A stretch of DNA of 10,942 bases. Source: CAYYDH01 sp964470615 (GTDB taxonomy: Bacteria > Patescibacteriota > Minisyncoccia > Minisyncoccales > GWA2-38-27). Of this stretch, positions 1 through 5,556 are shown in pieces. A program made the translations under genes and the position numbers. The first letter of the stretch is position 1. Every line of letters starts with the position of its first letter. Location of the stretch: the NCBI GenBank assembly GCA_964470615.1, contig CAYYDH010000018.1, positions 1 to 10,942 of the forward strand. The letters run 5' to 3'. The notes under the pieces are model-generated. The model had not been told where the DNA came from. It worked only from the letters and a program-made list of their open reading frames with translations, and ran no database searches.

Positions 1-516
1 ATTGCTTTCCAGCCCTTTGACTATTCCGGCTAAAAGCCACAAGGGGTCTCCGTGGCTAACAACCAAAATATTTCTATTCTCGTATTTCCCTTCAGTATCG
101 TTCAAAAAACCCAACATCCGTTTTCTTACATCATTCCAGTTCTCACCGTTCGGAGGTCGCTTTACGAACTTTTCTTTTTTGTCTGAGAAATAGCTTTGAT
201 ATCTTTCTTTGGGCCCACCGTGAAAATCTCCGATATTCAAATCTCTCAATCTTTTATCAAGATTAACCTCTAGCCCTAGTTCTTTAGAAACTATTCCAGC
301 TGATTGCTGAGTTCGAAAAAAATCAGAAGAGAAAATTAAGTCTATCTTTTTATCCTTTAATATTTCTGCTGCTTCTCCAATCTGTTTTTTCCCTTCTCCA
401 GTTATCTCGACAGGCGGATTCTCAGGAGAAGGATACAAAACACCTTTTTTGTCTTCATCCCTTTGATAGGGCGTCTGCCCATGCCTTAAAAGAAAGTATT
501 TATTTTTAAGCTTCAT
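1..516 (-). CDS. Histidine phosphatase family protein (phosphoglycerate mutase-like), partial at C-terminus
   Basis: The frame is open from an ATG at 516 to the window edge (172 codons), so the C-terminus is missing. Family hallmarks are visible: the phosphate-pocket motif RHGQT at residues 11-15 with His12 as the expected phospho-acceptor, Arg68 in SSDFFRTQ, a GEN motif with Glu125, and the second catalytic His155 in VVSHGDP. These motifs define the branch-1 histidine phosphatases, which act through a phospho-histidine intermediate on sugar phosphates, nucleotide derivatives or alpha-ribazole phosphate. The substrate cannot be read from sequence. No signal peptide is seen, so it is probably cytoplasmic. 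No Shine-Dalgarno precedes the start, but a promoter ends only 7 bases upstream, suggesting a leaderless mRNA. A terminator separates it from the PEP-CTERM gene upstream. Confidence 0.9.
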   Translation of the reverse strand, partial: MKLKNKYFLLRHGQTPYQRDEDKKGVLYPSPENPPVEITGEGKKQIGEAAEILKDKKIDLIFSSDFFRTQQSAGIVSKELGLEVNLDKRLRDLNIGDFHGGPKERYQSYFSDKKEKFVKRPPNGENWNDVRKRMLGFLNDTEGKYENRNILVVSHGDPLWLLAGIVKGLESN

Positions 517-523
517 ATTATCT

Positions 524-552
524 AAAATATCACTTTTCTTATCTTTTTTCAA
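524..552 (-). promoter_or_regulatory. Predicted sigma-70-type promoter for the histidine phosphatase gene
   Basis: On the minus strand TTGAAA (552-547) and TATTTT (529-524) are separated by exactly 17 bases. TGA sits just before the -10 box, giving an extended -10 element. Initiation about 7 bases downstream would fall at or one base before the ATG at 516, so the transcript would be essentially leaderless. Prediction from pattern only. Confidence 0.5.
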
Positions 553-588
553 TAAAATAAGAAGCGTTCCATTGTTAGTGGAACGCTT
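551..588 (-). terminator. Rho-independent terminator after the PEP-CTERM gene
   Basis: A perfect 10-bp inverted repeat (562-571 with 579-588, 7-base loop) lies 18 bases beyond the stop codon of the minus-strand PEP-CTERM gene. In that direction it is followed by a T-rich stretch, CTTATTTTATTG. No T-tract follows on the plus strand, so it works for minus-strand transcription. The tail also overlaps the -35 box of the next gene. Confidence 0.75.
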
Positions 589-606
589 TGGGAACTTCGG
601 CGGCTT

Positions 607-1290
607 TTATCGCCGCCGCCTGGGAAGGAGAGCTGAGGCGCCCAGGCCGAGCAGGCAGATTGTTGCCGGTTCGGGCGTGAACTGAGCACCCATGGCCTGC
701 GCCTCTCCGAGGGTGGAAGCGACGAACTCCCCCTCAAGACGGTATTCAACATACCAGATATTACGTAGAGAGTCGTCGGATGACCAAACTACGACGTCTT
801 CGCCGTAGCTGATTTCGGACGAGTCTAGTTTTGCCGGCGAAAGCGTAAGACTCGCAGACATATTTGGCCGGCTGATACCGTCCTCGCCCGATGCGAAAAA
901 CTCCGAAATTCTATGGCTCAACGCAACGCCCACCCGATTGATGTGTAAGTCTTGCACCCAAGGGTCAAAACTCGGTTGCGGAACACCAAGAAATCCATGC
1001 GAATAGAAATTCGCCGTCCATCGCGAAGTATCCTGGGGGTCAACCCAGAACTCCCAACGACCGACCGAAAAACCGTTTGTGTTGTCCAACGATACACTAA
1101 CCCAAGCGGAAACGTTACCGCCGCCAGAGGATGCGTAGGCGTCGAACGAACCGACCCCCGGGATCCACGTCCACCCGTCCAAAATGGGCGGCCCATCCCA
1201 CAGCATCGAGGCCGAGGCCGTGGCGACAAACATTCCGGACATGATCGTCATGACAATGACAACCACCATCACTACTATCAGTCTCGACAT
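607..1290 (-). CDS. Secreted protein with C-terminal PEP-CTERM sorting signal
   Basis: A 227-residue protein. Residues 1-28 form a signal peptide (hydrophobic VVMVVVIVMTIM core, then ATASAS as a likely cleavage region). The middle is rich in Ser, Trp and Gly, without a domain I recognise. The C-terminus is a textbook PEP-CTERM signal: Pro-Glu-Pro at 206-208, a hydrophobic segment 211-223, then RRRR. In characterised systems such proteins are cleaved and sorted to the cell surface by an exosortase, often in organisms making exopolysaccharide. This version of the signal resembles ones I know from Planctomycetes and Verrucomicrobia. The start is supported by AAGGAG seven bases before the ATG, and a strong promoter lies upstream. 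Sampled lines are 53-67% G+C, above the flanking genes, suggesting acquisition by transfer. No exosortase gene is in this window. Confidence 0.85.
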   Translation of the reverse strand: MSRLIVVMVVVIVMTIMSGMFVATASASMLWDGPPILDGWTWIPGVGSFDAYASSGGGNVSAWVSVSLDNTNGFSVGRWEFWVDPQDTSRWTANFYSHGFLGVPQPSFDPWVQDLHINRVGVALSHRISEFFASGEDGISRPNMSASLTLSPAKLDSSEISYGEDVVVWSSDDSLRNIWYVEYRLEGEFVASTLGEAQAMGAQFTPEPATICLLGLGASALLPRRRR

Positions 1291-1415
1291 CTTTGTCTCC
1301 TTCCCCCTCTGTTGCGCCCCCTCTGAAGCACACTATCCAAAACTTAACCTAAGAATGTGATAGCCCAGACCCTCCTTTCTTAATAGTTGGATTTCTTTTT
1401 AAAAGAACAAGGCCT

Positions 1416-1444
1416 ATAATATATCATTTTTACTATTTTGTCAA
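1416..1444 (-). promoter_or_regulatory. Strong sigma-70-type promoter for the PEP-CTERM gene
   Basis: On the minus strand a consensus -35 TTGACA (1444-1439) is followed after exactly 17 bases by TATTAT (1421-1416). Expected initiation near 1409 gives a 5' leader of about 120 bases before the ATG at 1290, long for this window. The -35 box begins 34 bases beyond the argS stop codon, and I see no terminator between, so read-through from argS is also possible. Confidence 0.7.
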
Positions 1445-1478
1445 GACAACAGAAGCAGGGCTCGCACATTTGATAATC

Positions 1479-3050
1479 TCACATCTTCTCGGGCGCGGAA
1501 ATACCCATTAAGTCCAAAGTATTTTTCAGAACAATTTTAGTAGCTAAAATCAGGCTCAAACGTGCCTCGCTTAGTTTCTTATCTTCGTTTATAACACGGC
1601 AGTTTTCATAGAATCTGTGAAAAGCATCGGCTAAATCAAGAGCGTATTGCGGCAAGCGCTGTACCTGATGGTCCGCTGTTATATCTTTGACAACCTCTGA
1701 GGATTTAACCAGTTCCTTTACGAGGTCAAGTTCTGAGGAATGCTCCAGAAGCTTAAGATTTGAAGCTTTAGGCTTAAGACCTTTGGCGTTCTTAATGATG
1801 CTGCAGATTCTGGCATGGGCGTATTGGATATAGAAGACAGGGTTTTTTTCTGATTGCTCTTTTGCTAAATCCAAATCAAAGTTCAAATGAGTATTGGGAC
1901 TACGAACCAAGAAAAAGAACCGAACAGCATCTAAGCCAACTTCGTCAATGAGTTCGTCTAAAGTGACATAGGCGCCGGTGCGCTTAGACATCCGTACCTC
2001 CTGCCCGCCTTTCGTCAATCTAACTAACTGCATCACGACTATCCGCAAGTTACCTTTGCTAAAGCCCATGGCCTCGGCCAAGGCCTTCATTCTGGCAACG
2101 TAGCCATAATGATCGGCTCCCACAAACATTATTAAAACATCGAACCCGCGCTTAATTTTGTTTTTTAAATATGCGACATCTGAAGCAAAATAGGTCTTTT
2201 CGCCATTCTCTTTTATAAGCACCCTATCTTTATCATCGCCAAACTTTGTTGTTCTAAACCACACTGCTCCTTCTTTTTCGTAAACCAGCCCCTTTTTCTT
2301 TAATTCGTTTATCGCTTTATCAACTTCTTTTTTAGAATACAGGGCTTTCTCTGAAAACCAAACATCAAAACCTACCCCCATTCTTTTCACCGTGGGTTTG
2401 ATCATCTTGTCTAAAATAATTTTGGCTGCTTTTTCTCCAACTTCCTCAGGGTTCTTACCGCTTACTTTTAAGTCATCGATATAGTCGCCTTTATAAACGG
2501 CTTGGTCGTCTTTTAAAACCGAGTGCCCCAGCTTTATTACCTGTTCGCCCCGGTCGTTAAGATAGTACTCCCGTGTCACCCTATACCCTACCTTCGCCAA
2601 AACATTGGCTAAAACATCACCGCAAAACCCTCCCCGTCCATTGCCTAAAGTTAAGGGCCCGGTGGGGTTAGCGGAGATAAACTCAACGTTGACCCTTTGA
2701 TTCTTGCCGATCTTTAAGCTGCCGAACTTTTTCTTTTGTTTCAAAATCACCCCTATCTGGTTTCGCAAATATTTCTTAGAAACAAAAAAATTAATAAAAC
2801 CTCCGGCTGATTCAACCTTTTCAAAAAGGTTGTCATTCAAGCTTTTTGCCAGCTTATTAGCTATTTCTGTAAGAGATTGCCCAGTATCTTTTGCTAGAAT
2901 TAAAGCAATATTAGTTGAATAGTCGCCATGTTTTTTTTCTTTCGGACAAGTAACAACAATTTCTGGGATTTCAATTTTGCCAAAACTTCCTTCTTTTTGA
3001 AGGTTTTGAACCGACTTCTTGATAAGTTCAGATATTTCTTCTCTCAACAT
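1479..3050 (-). CDS. argS: Arginyl-tRNA synthetase
   Basis: A 523-residue class I aminoacyl-tRNA synthetase that charges tRNA-Arg with arginine in the cytoplasm. The N-terminal Add-1 domain (about 1-110) contains the KKHGDYSTNIA signature. The catalytic domain carries SANPTGPL at 126-133, where the HIGH motif should follow, then the KMSKS-type signature MSKR at 353-356. Residues from DAVRFFFLVRSPN onward form the helical anticodon-binding (DALR) domain, with the expected FDLDLAKEQSEKNPVFYIQYAHAR block. The HIGH position reads TLGN (134-137) instead of H-x-G-H, so both histidines are replaced. The start lies 15 bases after the PHP gene's stop codon and has no Shine-Dalgarno, so it is probably co-transcribed with that gene. 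Confidence 0.97.
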   Translation of the reverse strand: MLREEISELIKKSVQNLQKEGSFGKIEIPEIVVTCPKEKKHGDYSTNIALILAKDTGQSLTEIANKLAKSLNDNLFEKVESAGGFINFFVSKKYLRNQIGVILKQKKKFGSLKIGKNQRVNVEFISANPTGPLTLGNGRGGFCGDVLANVLAKVGYRVTREYYLNDRGEQVIKLGHSVLKDDQAVYKGDYIDDLKVSGKNPEEVGEKAAKIILDKMIKPTVKRMGVGFDVWFSEKALYSKKEVDKAINELKKKGLVYEKEGAVWFRTTKFGDDKDRVLIKENGEKTYFASDVAYLKNKIKRGFDVLIMFVGADHYGYVARMKALAEAMGFSKGNLRIVVMQLVRLTKGGQEVRMSKRTGAYVTLDELIDEVGLDAVRFFFLVRSPNTHLNFDLDLAKEQSEKNPVFYIQYAHARICSIIKNAKGLKPKASNLKLLEHSSELDLVKELVKSSEVVKDITADHQVQRLPQYALDLADAFHRFYENCRVINEDKKLSEARLSLILATKIVLKNTLDLMGISAPEKM

Positions 3051-3065
3051 TGTTTTTATCTTAAC

Positions 3066-3740
3066 TTATTCACCGTAAAAATTAAAACAGCGTTTGTTCT
3101 TCACTGCTTCTGCTAGATCTTCAAATGTTAATCCTCCCATCAAGCATTTGTTCGCCGCCATGCTCAATTCTTCTTTTTTATGGGCATCGGAGTTATAAGC
3201 GTAGGAAAAATCAGGCAAGAGCTCGCAATCGTAAGGAGCGCCTGCTTTTTTATGACGAATACTGCACTCTACAGCATCAACTGACAACTCATTGATCCTG
3301 GAGATAGAAATACCGTTGCCGGCAGCAGGATGCGCAGGAATCGCCAAACCGTTTTGCTCGTGTATTCTCTCAATGGTTTCTTCCGGTGTTAAGCCCTGCG
3401 GGATTATCTCTTTAATTCCTATTGCCAGCATATGCCCCTCAGTAGTGGAAACCTCTTCTCCAATAATACATAGAATCTCTTTTTCCTTGGGGCAAAGAAC
3501 CATTATATCTTGGCCGATAGTATTATGGTCAGTAATAGCAATAAAGCTAAAACCTAAGTCTTTGGCCTCATTTATCATTTCCTGGTAAGAGTTCCTGCCA
3601 TCGCTGTATGTTGTGTGAGTATGCAGATTCCCGATATAAAAGTTATCTTTGGCAACTGGCGGTTTTAAGAATGTAAAGATCCCGGCAATCACTAAAACCA
3701 CCAAAACAACGACTGCTGGAATTAGTATTTTTTTCTTCAT
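3066..3740 (-). CDS. Membrane-anchored PHP-domain metallo-phosphoesterase
   Basis: A 224-residue protein with an N-terminal membrane segment at about 5-25 (KKK followed by a Val/Leu-rich stretch), then a PHP (polymerase and histidinol phosphatase) domain facing outside the cytoplasm. Metal-binding motifs appear in family order: LHTHT (His40, His42) with Asp47, ITDHN (Asp71, His72), GEE (Glu95/96), GHML (His103), AHP (His137) and SDAH (Asp185, His187). The complete set suggests an active metal-dependent hydrolase of phosphate esters. Soluble relatives include 5'-nucleoside phosphatases and histidinol phosphatase; the substrate here is unknown. Most PHP phosphatases lack a membrane anchor, so surface phosphate or nucleotide scavenging is a reasonable guess for a host-dependent bacterium. 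It lies directly upstream of argS, probably in one operon. Confidence 0.88.
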   Translation of the reverse strand: MKKKILIPAVVVLVVLVIAGIFTFLKPPVAKDNFYIGNLHTHTTYSDGRNSYQEMINEAKDLGFSFIAITDHNTIGQDIMVLCPKEKEILCIIGEEVSTTEGHMLAIGIKEIIPQGLTPEETIERIHEQNGLAIPAHPAAGNGISISRINELSVDAVECSIRHKKAGAPYDCELLPDFSYAYNSDAHKKEELSMAANKCLMGGLTFEDLAEAVKNKRCFNFYGE

Positions 3741-3746
3741 TTCTCT

Positions 3747-3752
3747 ATTTTA
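3747..3752 (-). promoter_or_regulatory. Candidate -10 box for the PHP-argS unit
   Basis: TAAAAT on the minus strand, preceded by TG, ends only 6 bases before the ATG at 3740. This would start transcription at or beside the start codon (leaderless mRNA). No good -35 box is seen at 16-18 bases, so support is weak on its own; the same geometry occurs before smpB and the histidine phosphatase gene. Confidence 0.3.
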
Positions 3753-3779
3753 CACCTTAAAAAACAATCGGGACAGACC

Positions 3780-3808
3780 TTGACAAGACACCTTAAACAT
3801 GCTATCAT
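3780..3808 (+). promoter_or_regulatory. Strong sigma-70-type promoter for a short orphan transcript
   Basis: Consensus TTGACA (3780-3785), a 17-base spacer and TATCAT (3803-3808). Initiation near 3815 would produce a transcript of about 180 bases ending at the hairpin at 3952-4006. No annotated gene is reached before that hairpin, so the product is either a small RNA, the 35-codon ORF at 3856, or a leader controlling smpB and the genes after it. Confidence 0.6.
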
Positions 3809-3814
3809 TAGAAG

Positions 3815-3996
3815 CGTAGAAAGAGCTGGAAAATTAGCTCTTTTCACTTAAAAATATGATCACTGAAATCAAGTATTTGCTTTTACTATCTCCCCTTTAC
3901 CAAAGCCGTCTTACAAAGCTATTCACTGTCTTTGCGGCGGTCAAGGCAATGAGGATTCTGTAAAACAAACCAGCCCCATCCAGGGCTGTTTTGTTT
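3815..3996 (+). ncRNA. Candidate small RNA or leader transcript before smpB
   Basis: This stretch is bounded by a strong promoter and a terminator hairpin on the same strand. It begins with a 7-bp hairpin (AAGAGCT 3821-3827 with AGCTCTT 3836-3842, followed by TT). It holds a second small structure around CAAAG/CTTTG near 3915-3934, and a 35-codon ORF (3856-3963, starting MITEIKYLLLLSPL) with no Shine-Dalgarno. I do not recognise a known RNA family: SRP RNA, RNase P RNA and tRNA signatures are absent. Exact ends are estimates from the promoter and terminator. Confidence 0.35.
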
Positions 3997-4006
3997 TACA
4001 GATCCT
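3952..4006 (+). terminator. Long hairpin, probable terminator or attenuator before smpB
   Basis: Bases 3958-3976 pair with 3983-4001 (18 of 19 positions) across a 6-base loop, and the stem extends by AGGAT/ATCCT (3952-3956 with 4002-4006) past one bulged T at 3957. Read on the plus strand, the compact core CAGCCC/GGGCTG is followed by TTTTGTTTT, a good intrinsic terminator. The outer A/T-rich arms make an unusually long stem and could also terminate minus-strand transcription. Confidence 0.7.
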
Positions 4007-4010
4007 GAGA

Positions 4011-4039
4011 TTGGGTTTTTCCTATTTTCTTGTTAATAT
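4011..4039 (+). promoter_or_regulatory. Candidate extended -10 promoter for smpB
   Basis: TTGGGT (4011-4016), a 17-base spacer and TAATAT (4034-4039), with TGT immediately before as an extended -10. Initiation about 7 bases downstream falls at the ATG at 4047, giving a leaderless smpB mRNA. This position decides the start codon chosen for smpB. The -35 box matches consensus only in its first three bases. Confidence 0.45.
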
Positions 4040-4046
4040 GAAATTG

Positions 4047-4496
4047 ATGAAGATATTCGCTGAAAACAGAAAGGCCCATTTTAATTATGCCATCTTGGAG
4101 AAGTTTGAAGCCGGGATAGTTTTGATTGGAACAGAGGTAAAATCAATAAAATTGGGCAGAATAGATCTAGCCGGCTCATATGTCGTTTTAAAAAACGGGG
4201 AATTGTTTTTGATTGGCGCTAAAATACCACCCTACCAGCCTAAAAACGCTCCAGCTGATTATAACCCGGAAAGACCGAGAAAACTGCTACTTAACAAGAA
4301 GGAAATCAACTATTTAATCGGAAAAGCGCAGGAAAGGGGTTCGGCTTTAATCCCCTTGAAAGTCTACGCCAACAATGCTAAGATAAAGTGCGAATTTGGA
4401 ATAGGCAAGGGGAAGAAGAAATATGATAAAAGGGAAACAATTAAAAAACGGGAAGCGGAAAGAGAAATACGAAGCAGAATGAGCTTACGGGGATGA
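4047..4496 (+). CDS. smpB: SsrA-binding protein SmpB
   Basis: A 149-residue protein that binds the tRNA-like part of tmRNA and delivers it to stalled ribosomes in trans-translation. Family features run along the whole length: AENRKAHFNY near the start, FEAGIVLIGTEVKSI, the SYVVLKNGELFLIGAKI core, RPRKLLLNKKEI, and the basic tail GKGKKKYDKRETIKKREAEREI, which in known SmpB inserts into the empty mRNA channel. The start at 4047 gives the usual MK-x-x-AENRKA beginning and fits a leaderless promoter. An ATG at 4038 (3 residues longer) and a TTG at 4011 are alternatives. The stop codon TGA (4494-4496) lies inside the first bases of the tmRNA gene, so the two overlap by 8 bases and are probably co-transcribed. 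Confidence 0.97.
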   Translation: MKIFAENRKAHFNYAILEKFEAGIVLIGTEVKSIKLGRIDLAGSYVVLKNGELFLIGAKIPPYQPKNAPADYNPERPRKLLLNKKEINYLIGKAQERGSALIPLKVYANNAKIKCEFGIGKGKKKYDKRETIKKREAEREIRSRMSLRG

Positions 4497-4839
4497 AAGT
4501 CTCGATGGAGAGATTTTTTAAAACAAGGCAAACCGAGCTCCTCAAATCTCGTAAAACTTTGAGGAAAGCAAAATAAGTGCCAACTTATTTTCACCTAAAC
4601 CTGCTTTAGCTTTTGCTTAAGGCAGCATCGCTACCGGTGATTCTCAATAGCCGACTGGCGGTGTCATATTATTGAGATAGGCGGTTCCCGTAAATCCCGG
4701 AAACAGCCGAAAGGCAATGGATTTAGAGACGCGGAGCTTTTGTCCGGCTTCTATCCCGCGTTTCCCTTCAAAACCGGAATAAGCTTGTAGATTTGTTTTA
4801 AGATATTCTCCAGATGAGGGTTCAACCCCTCCATCTCCA
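4489..4839 (+). ncRNA. ssrA: Transfer-messenger RNA (tmRNA, 10Sa RNA)
   Basis: About 351 bases. The acceptor stem GGGGATG (4489-4495) pairs with CATCTCC (4832-4838), followed by discriminator A; the genome then reads CTA, so CCA must be added after transcription. The T-arm is GAGGG (4816-4820), loop TTCAAC, CCCTC (4827-4831). Helix 2 is supported by TGGAGA (4506-4511) with TCTCCA (4807-4812). A pseudoknot-1-like stem CCTCAAA/TTTGAGG (4540-4546 with 4558-4564) encloses TCGTAAAA, as in Escherichia coli tmRNA. A later 8-bp stem TCTCAATA/TATTGAGA (4642-4649 with 4670-4677) fits a downstream pseudoknot. The tag frame lies at 4579-4620. The RNA rescues stalled ribosomes with SmpB, encoded directly upstream. 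The T-loop appears to be 6 rather than 7 bases. Confidence 0.95.
4579..4620 (+). CDS. tmRNA proteolysis tag reading frame
   Basis: The frame encodes ANLFSPKPALAFA followed by TAA. With the alanine carried by the tmRNA the appended tag would be AANLFSPKPALAFA. The resume codon is taken as GCC at 4579 because the preceding AAAATAAGT aligns with the AAAAATAGTC before the GCA resume codon of Escherichia coli tmRNA. The frame is open further upstream (to 4555), so a resume codon at GAG 4561 or GAA 4564 is the alternative. The ALA-x-A end replaces the common ALAA. Confidence 0.8.
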   Translation, partial: ANLFSPKPALAFA

Positions 4840-4860
4840 CTAATAAAATAATCAAACAAT

Positions 4861-5367
4861 TTGTTGAAAAGAACATTAATCAATAACCAAATAAGGGCAA
4901 AAGAAGTAAGAGTAGTTGACGAAGCAGGCCAGCAATTAGGCGTTTTGGCTTTAGACGAAGCTGTAAAACTGGCCAGAGAAAAAGGATTGGACCTGGTACA
5001 AGTGACAGAAAAAGTGGAGCCGCCGGTTTGTAAGATAACCGATTTCGGAAAGTTTCTTTACCAGCAGCAGAAGAAAGAAAGAAAGACAAAGCACAAAAGC
5101 AGCGAGGTAAAAGGCATCAGGCTTACCTTCGGCATATCTGACCACGATTTGGAAGTAAGAGCCCATCTAGCAGAAAAGTTCTTAAAAGAAGGCGATGTTA
5201 TAAGAATAGAGATGCGATTAAGGGGCAGAGAAAAAGCTCTGGCAAACTTCGCCAGAGAAAAGATGAAAAAGTTTGTTGTGATGCTTCAAAAACTGATTCC
5301 TATTAAAATAGAGAAAGACGTAAGAAAAGAGCCGAGAGGCTTATCAATGATAATTTCAAAACAATGA
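4861..5367 (+). CDS. infC: Translation initiation factor IF-3
   Basis: A 168-residue IF-3, which binds the 30S subunit, keeps it apart from 50S and checks the initiator tRNA and start codon. The N-terminal domain shows the family opening INNQIRAKEVRVVDEAGQQLGVL and the VEPPVCKITDFGKFLYQQQKKE block leading into the linker. The C-terminal domain follows with VKGIRLTFGISDHDLEVRAHLAEKFLKEGD and ends RGLSMIISKQ. No ATG lies near the expected start: an in-frame TAA at 4849 limits the gene, leaving TTG at 4861 or 4864. This recalls the rare AUU start used for IF-3 autoregulation in Escherichia coli. No Shine-Dalgarno is visible. It begins 21 bases after the tmRNA, and its TGA overlaps the rpmI ATG (ATGA). 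Confidence 0.97.
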   Translation: MLKRTLINNQIRAKEVRVVDEAGQQLGVLALDEAVKLAREKGLDLVQVTEKVEPPVCKITDFGKFLYQQQKKERKTKHKSSEVKGIRLTFGISDHDLEVRAHLAEKFLKEGDVIRIEMRLRGREKALANFAREKMKKFVVMLQKLIPIKIEKDVRKEPRGLSMIISKQ

Positions 5368-5552
5368 AAACCAAGAAATCATTTCTAAAACGCTTCAAAA
5401 TAACCAGAACTGGGAAAATTCTCAGACGGGCCACCGGGCAAAACCATTTCCGGGCAAAGCAGACCGGTAAAACCATCCGCCAAGGAAGAAAGTGGGTTGT
5501 TTTAGCGCCCAACGAAGCAAAAGTAGTCAAAAGATTAATAGGCAAGATTTAA
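5364..5552 (+). CDS. rpmI: 50S ribosomal protein L35
   Basis: A 62-residue, very basic protein of the large ribosomal subunit. It shows the L35 pattern: KTKKSFLKRFKITRTGKI at the start, then RRATGQNHFRAKQTGKTIRQ and a C-terminal VKRLIGKI. The length matches the family (about 64). The ATG overlaps the infC stop codon as ATGA, so translational coupling is likely, and there is no independent Shine-Dalgarno. It sits in the widely conserved infC-rpmI-rplT order. Confidence 0.97.
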   Translation: MKTKKSFLKRFKITRTGKILRRATGQNHFRAKQTGKTIRQGRKWVVLAPNEAKVVKRLIGKI

Positions 5553-5556
5553 ACTT

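Noticed and set aside
918..1333. Overlapping ORFs in other frames of the PEP-CTERM gene (103, 124 and 72 codons)
   Set aside because: GC-rich sequence keeps alternative frames open; only the 607-1290 frame has a signal peptide, a sorting signal and a placed Shine-Dalgarno.
3856..3963. 35-codon ORF as an independent protein gene
   Set aside because: No Shine-Dalgarno, no recognisable family, and its stop falls in the terminator stem; kept only as part of the candidate RNA or leader.
4644..4883. 79-codon minus-strand ORF
   Set aside because: It lies almost entirely antisense to the tmRNA; tmRNA structure explains the sequence and the ORF has no recognisable protein features.
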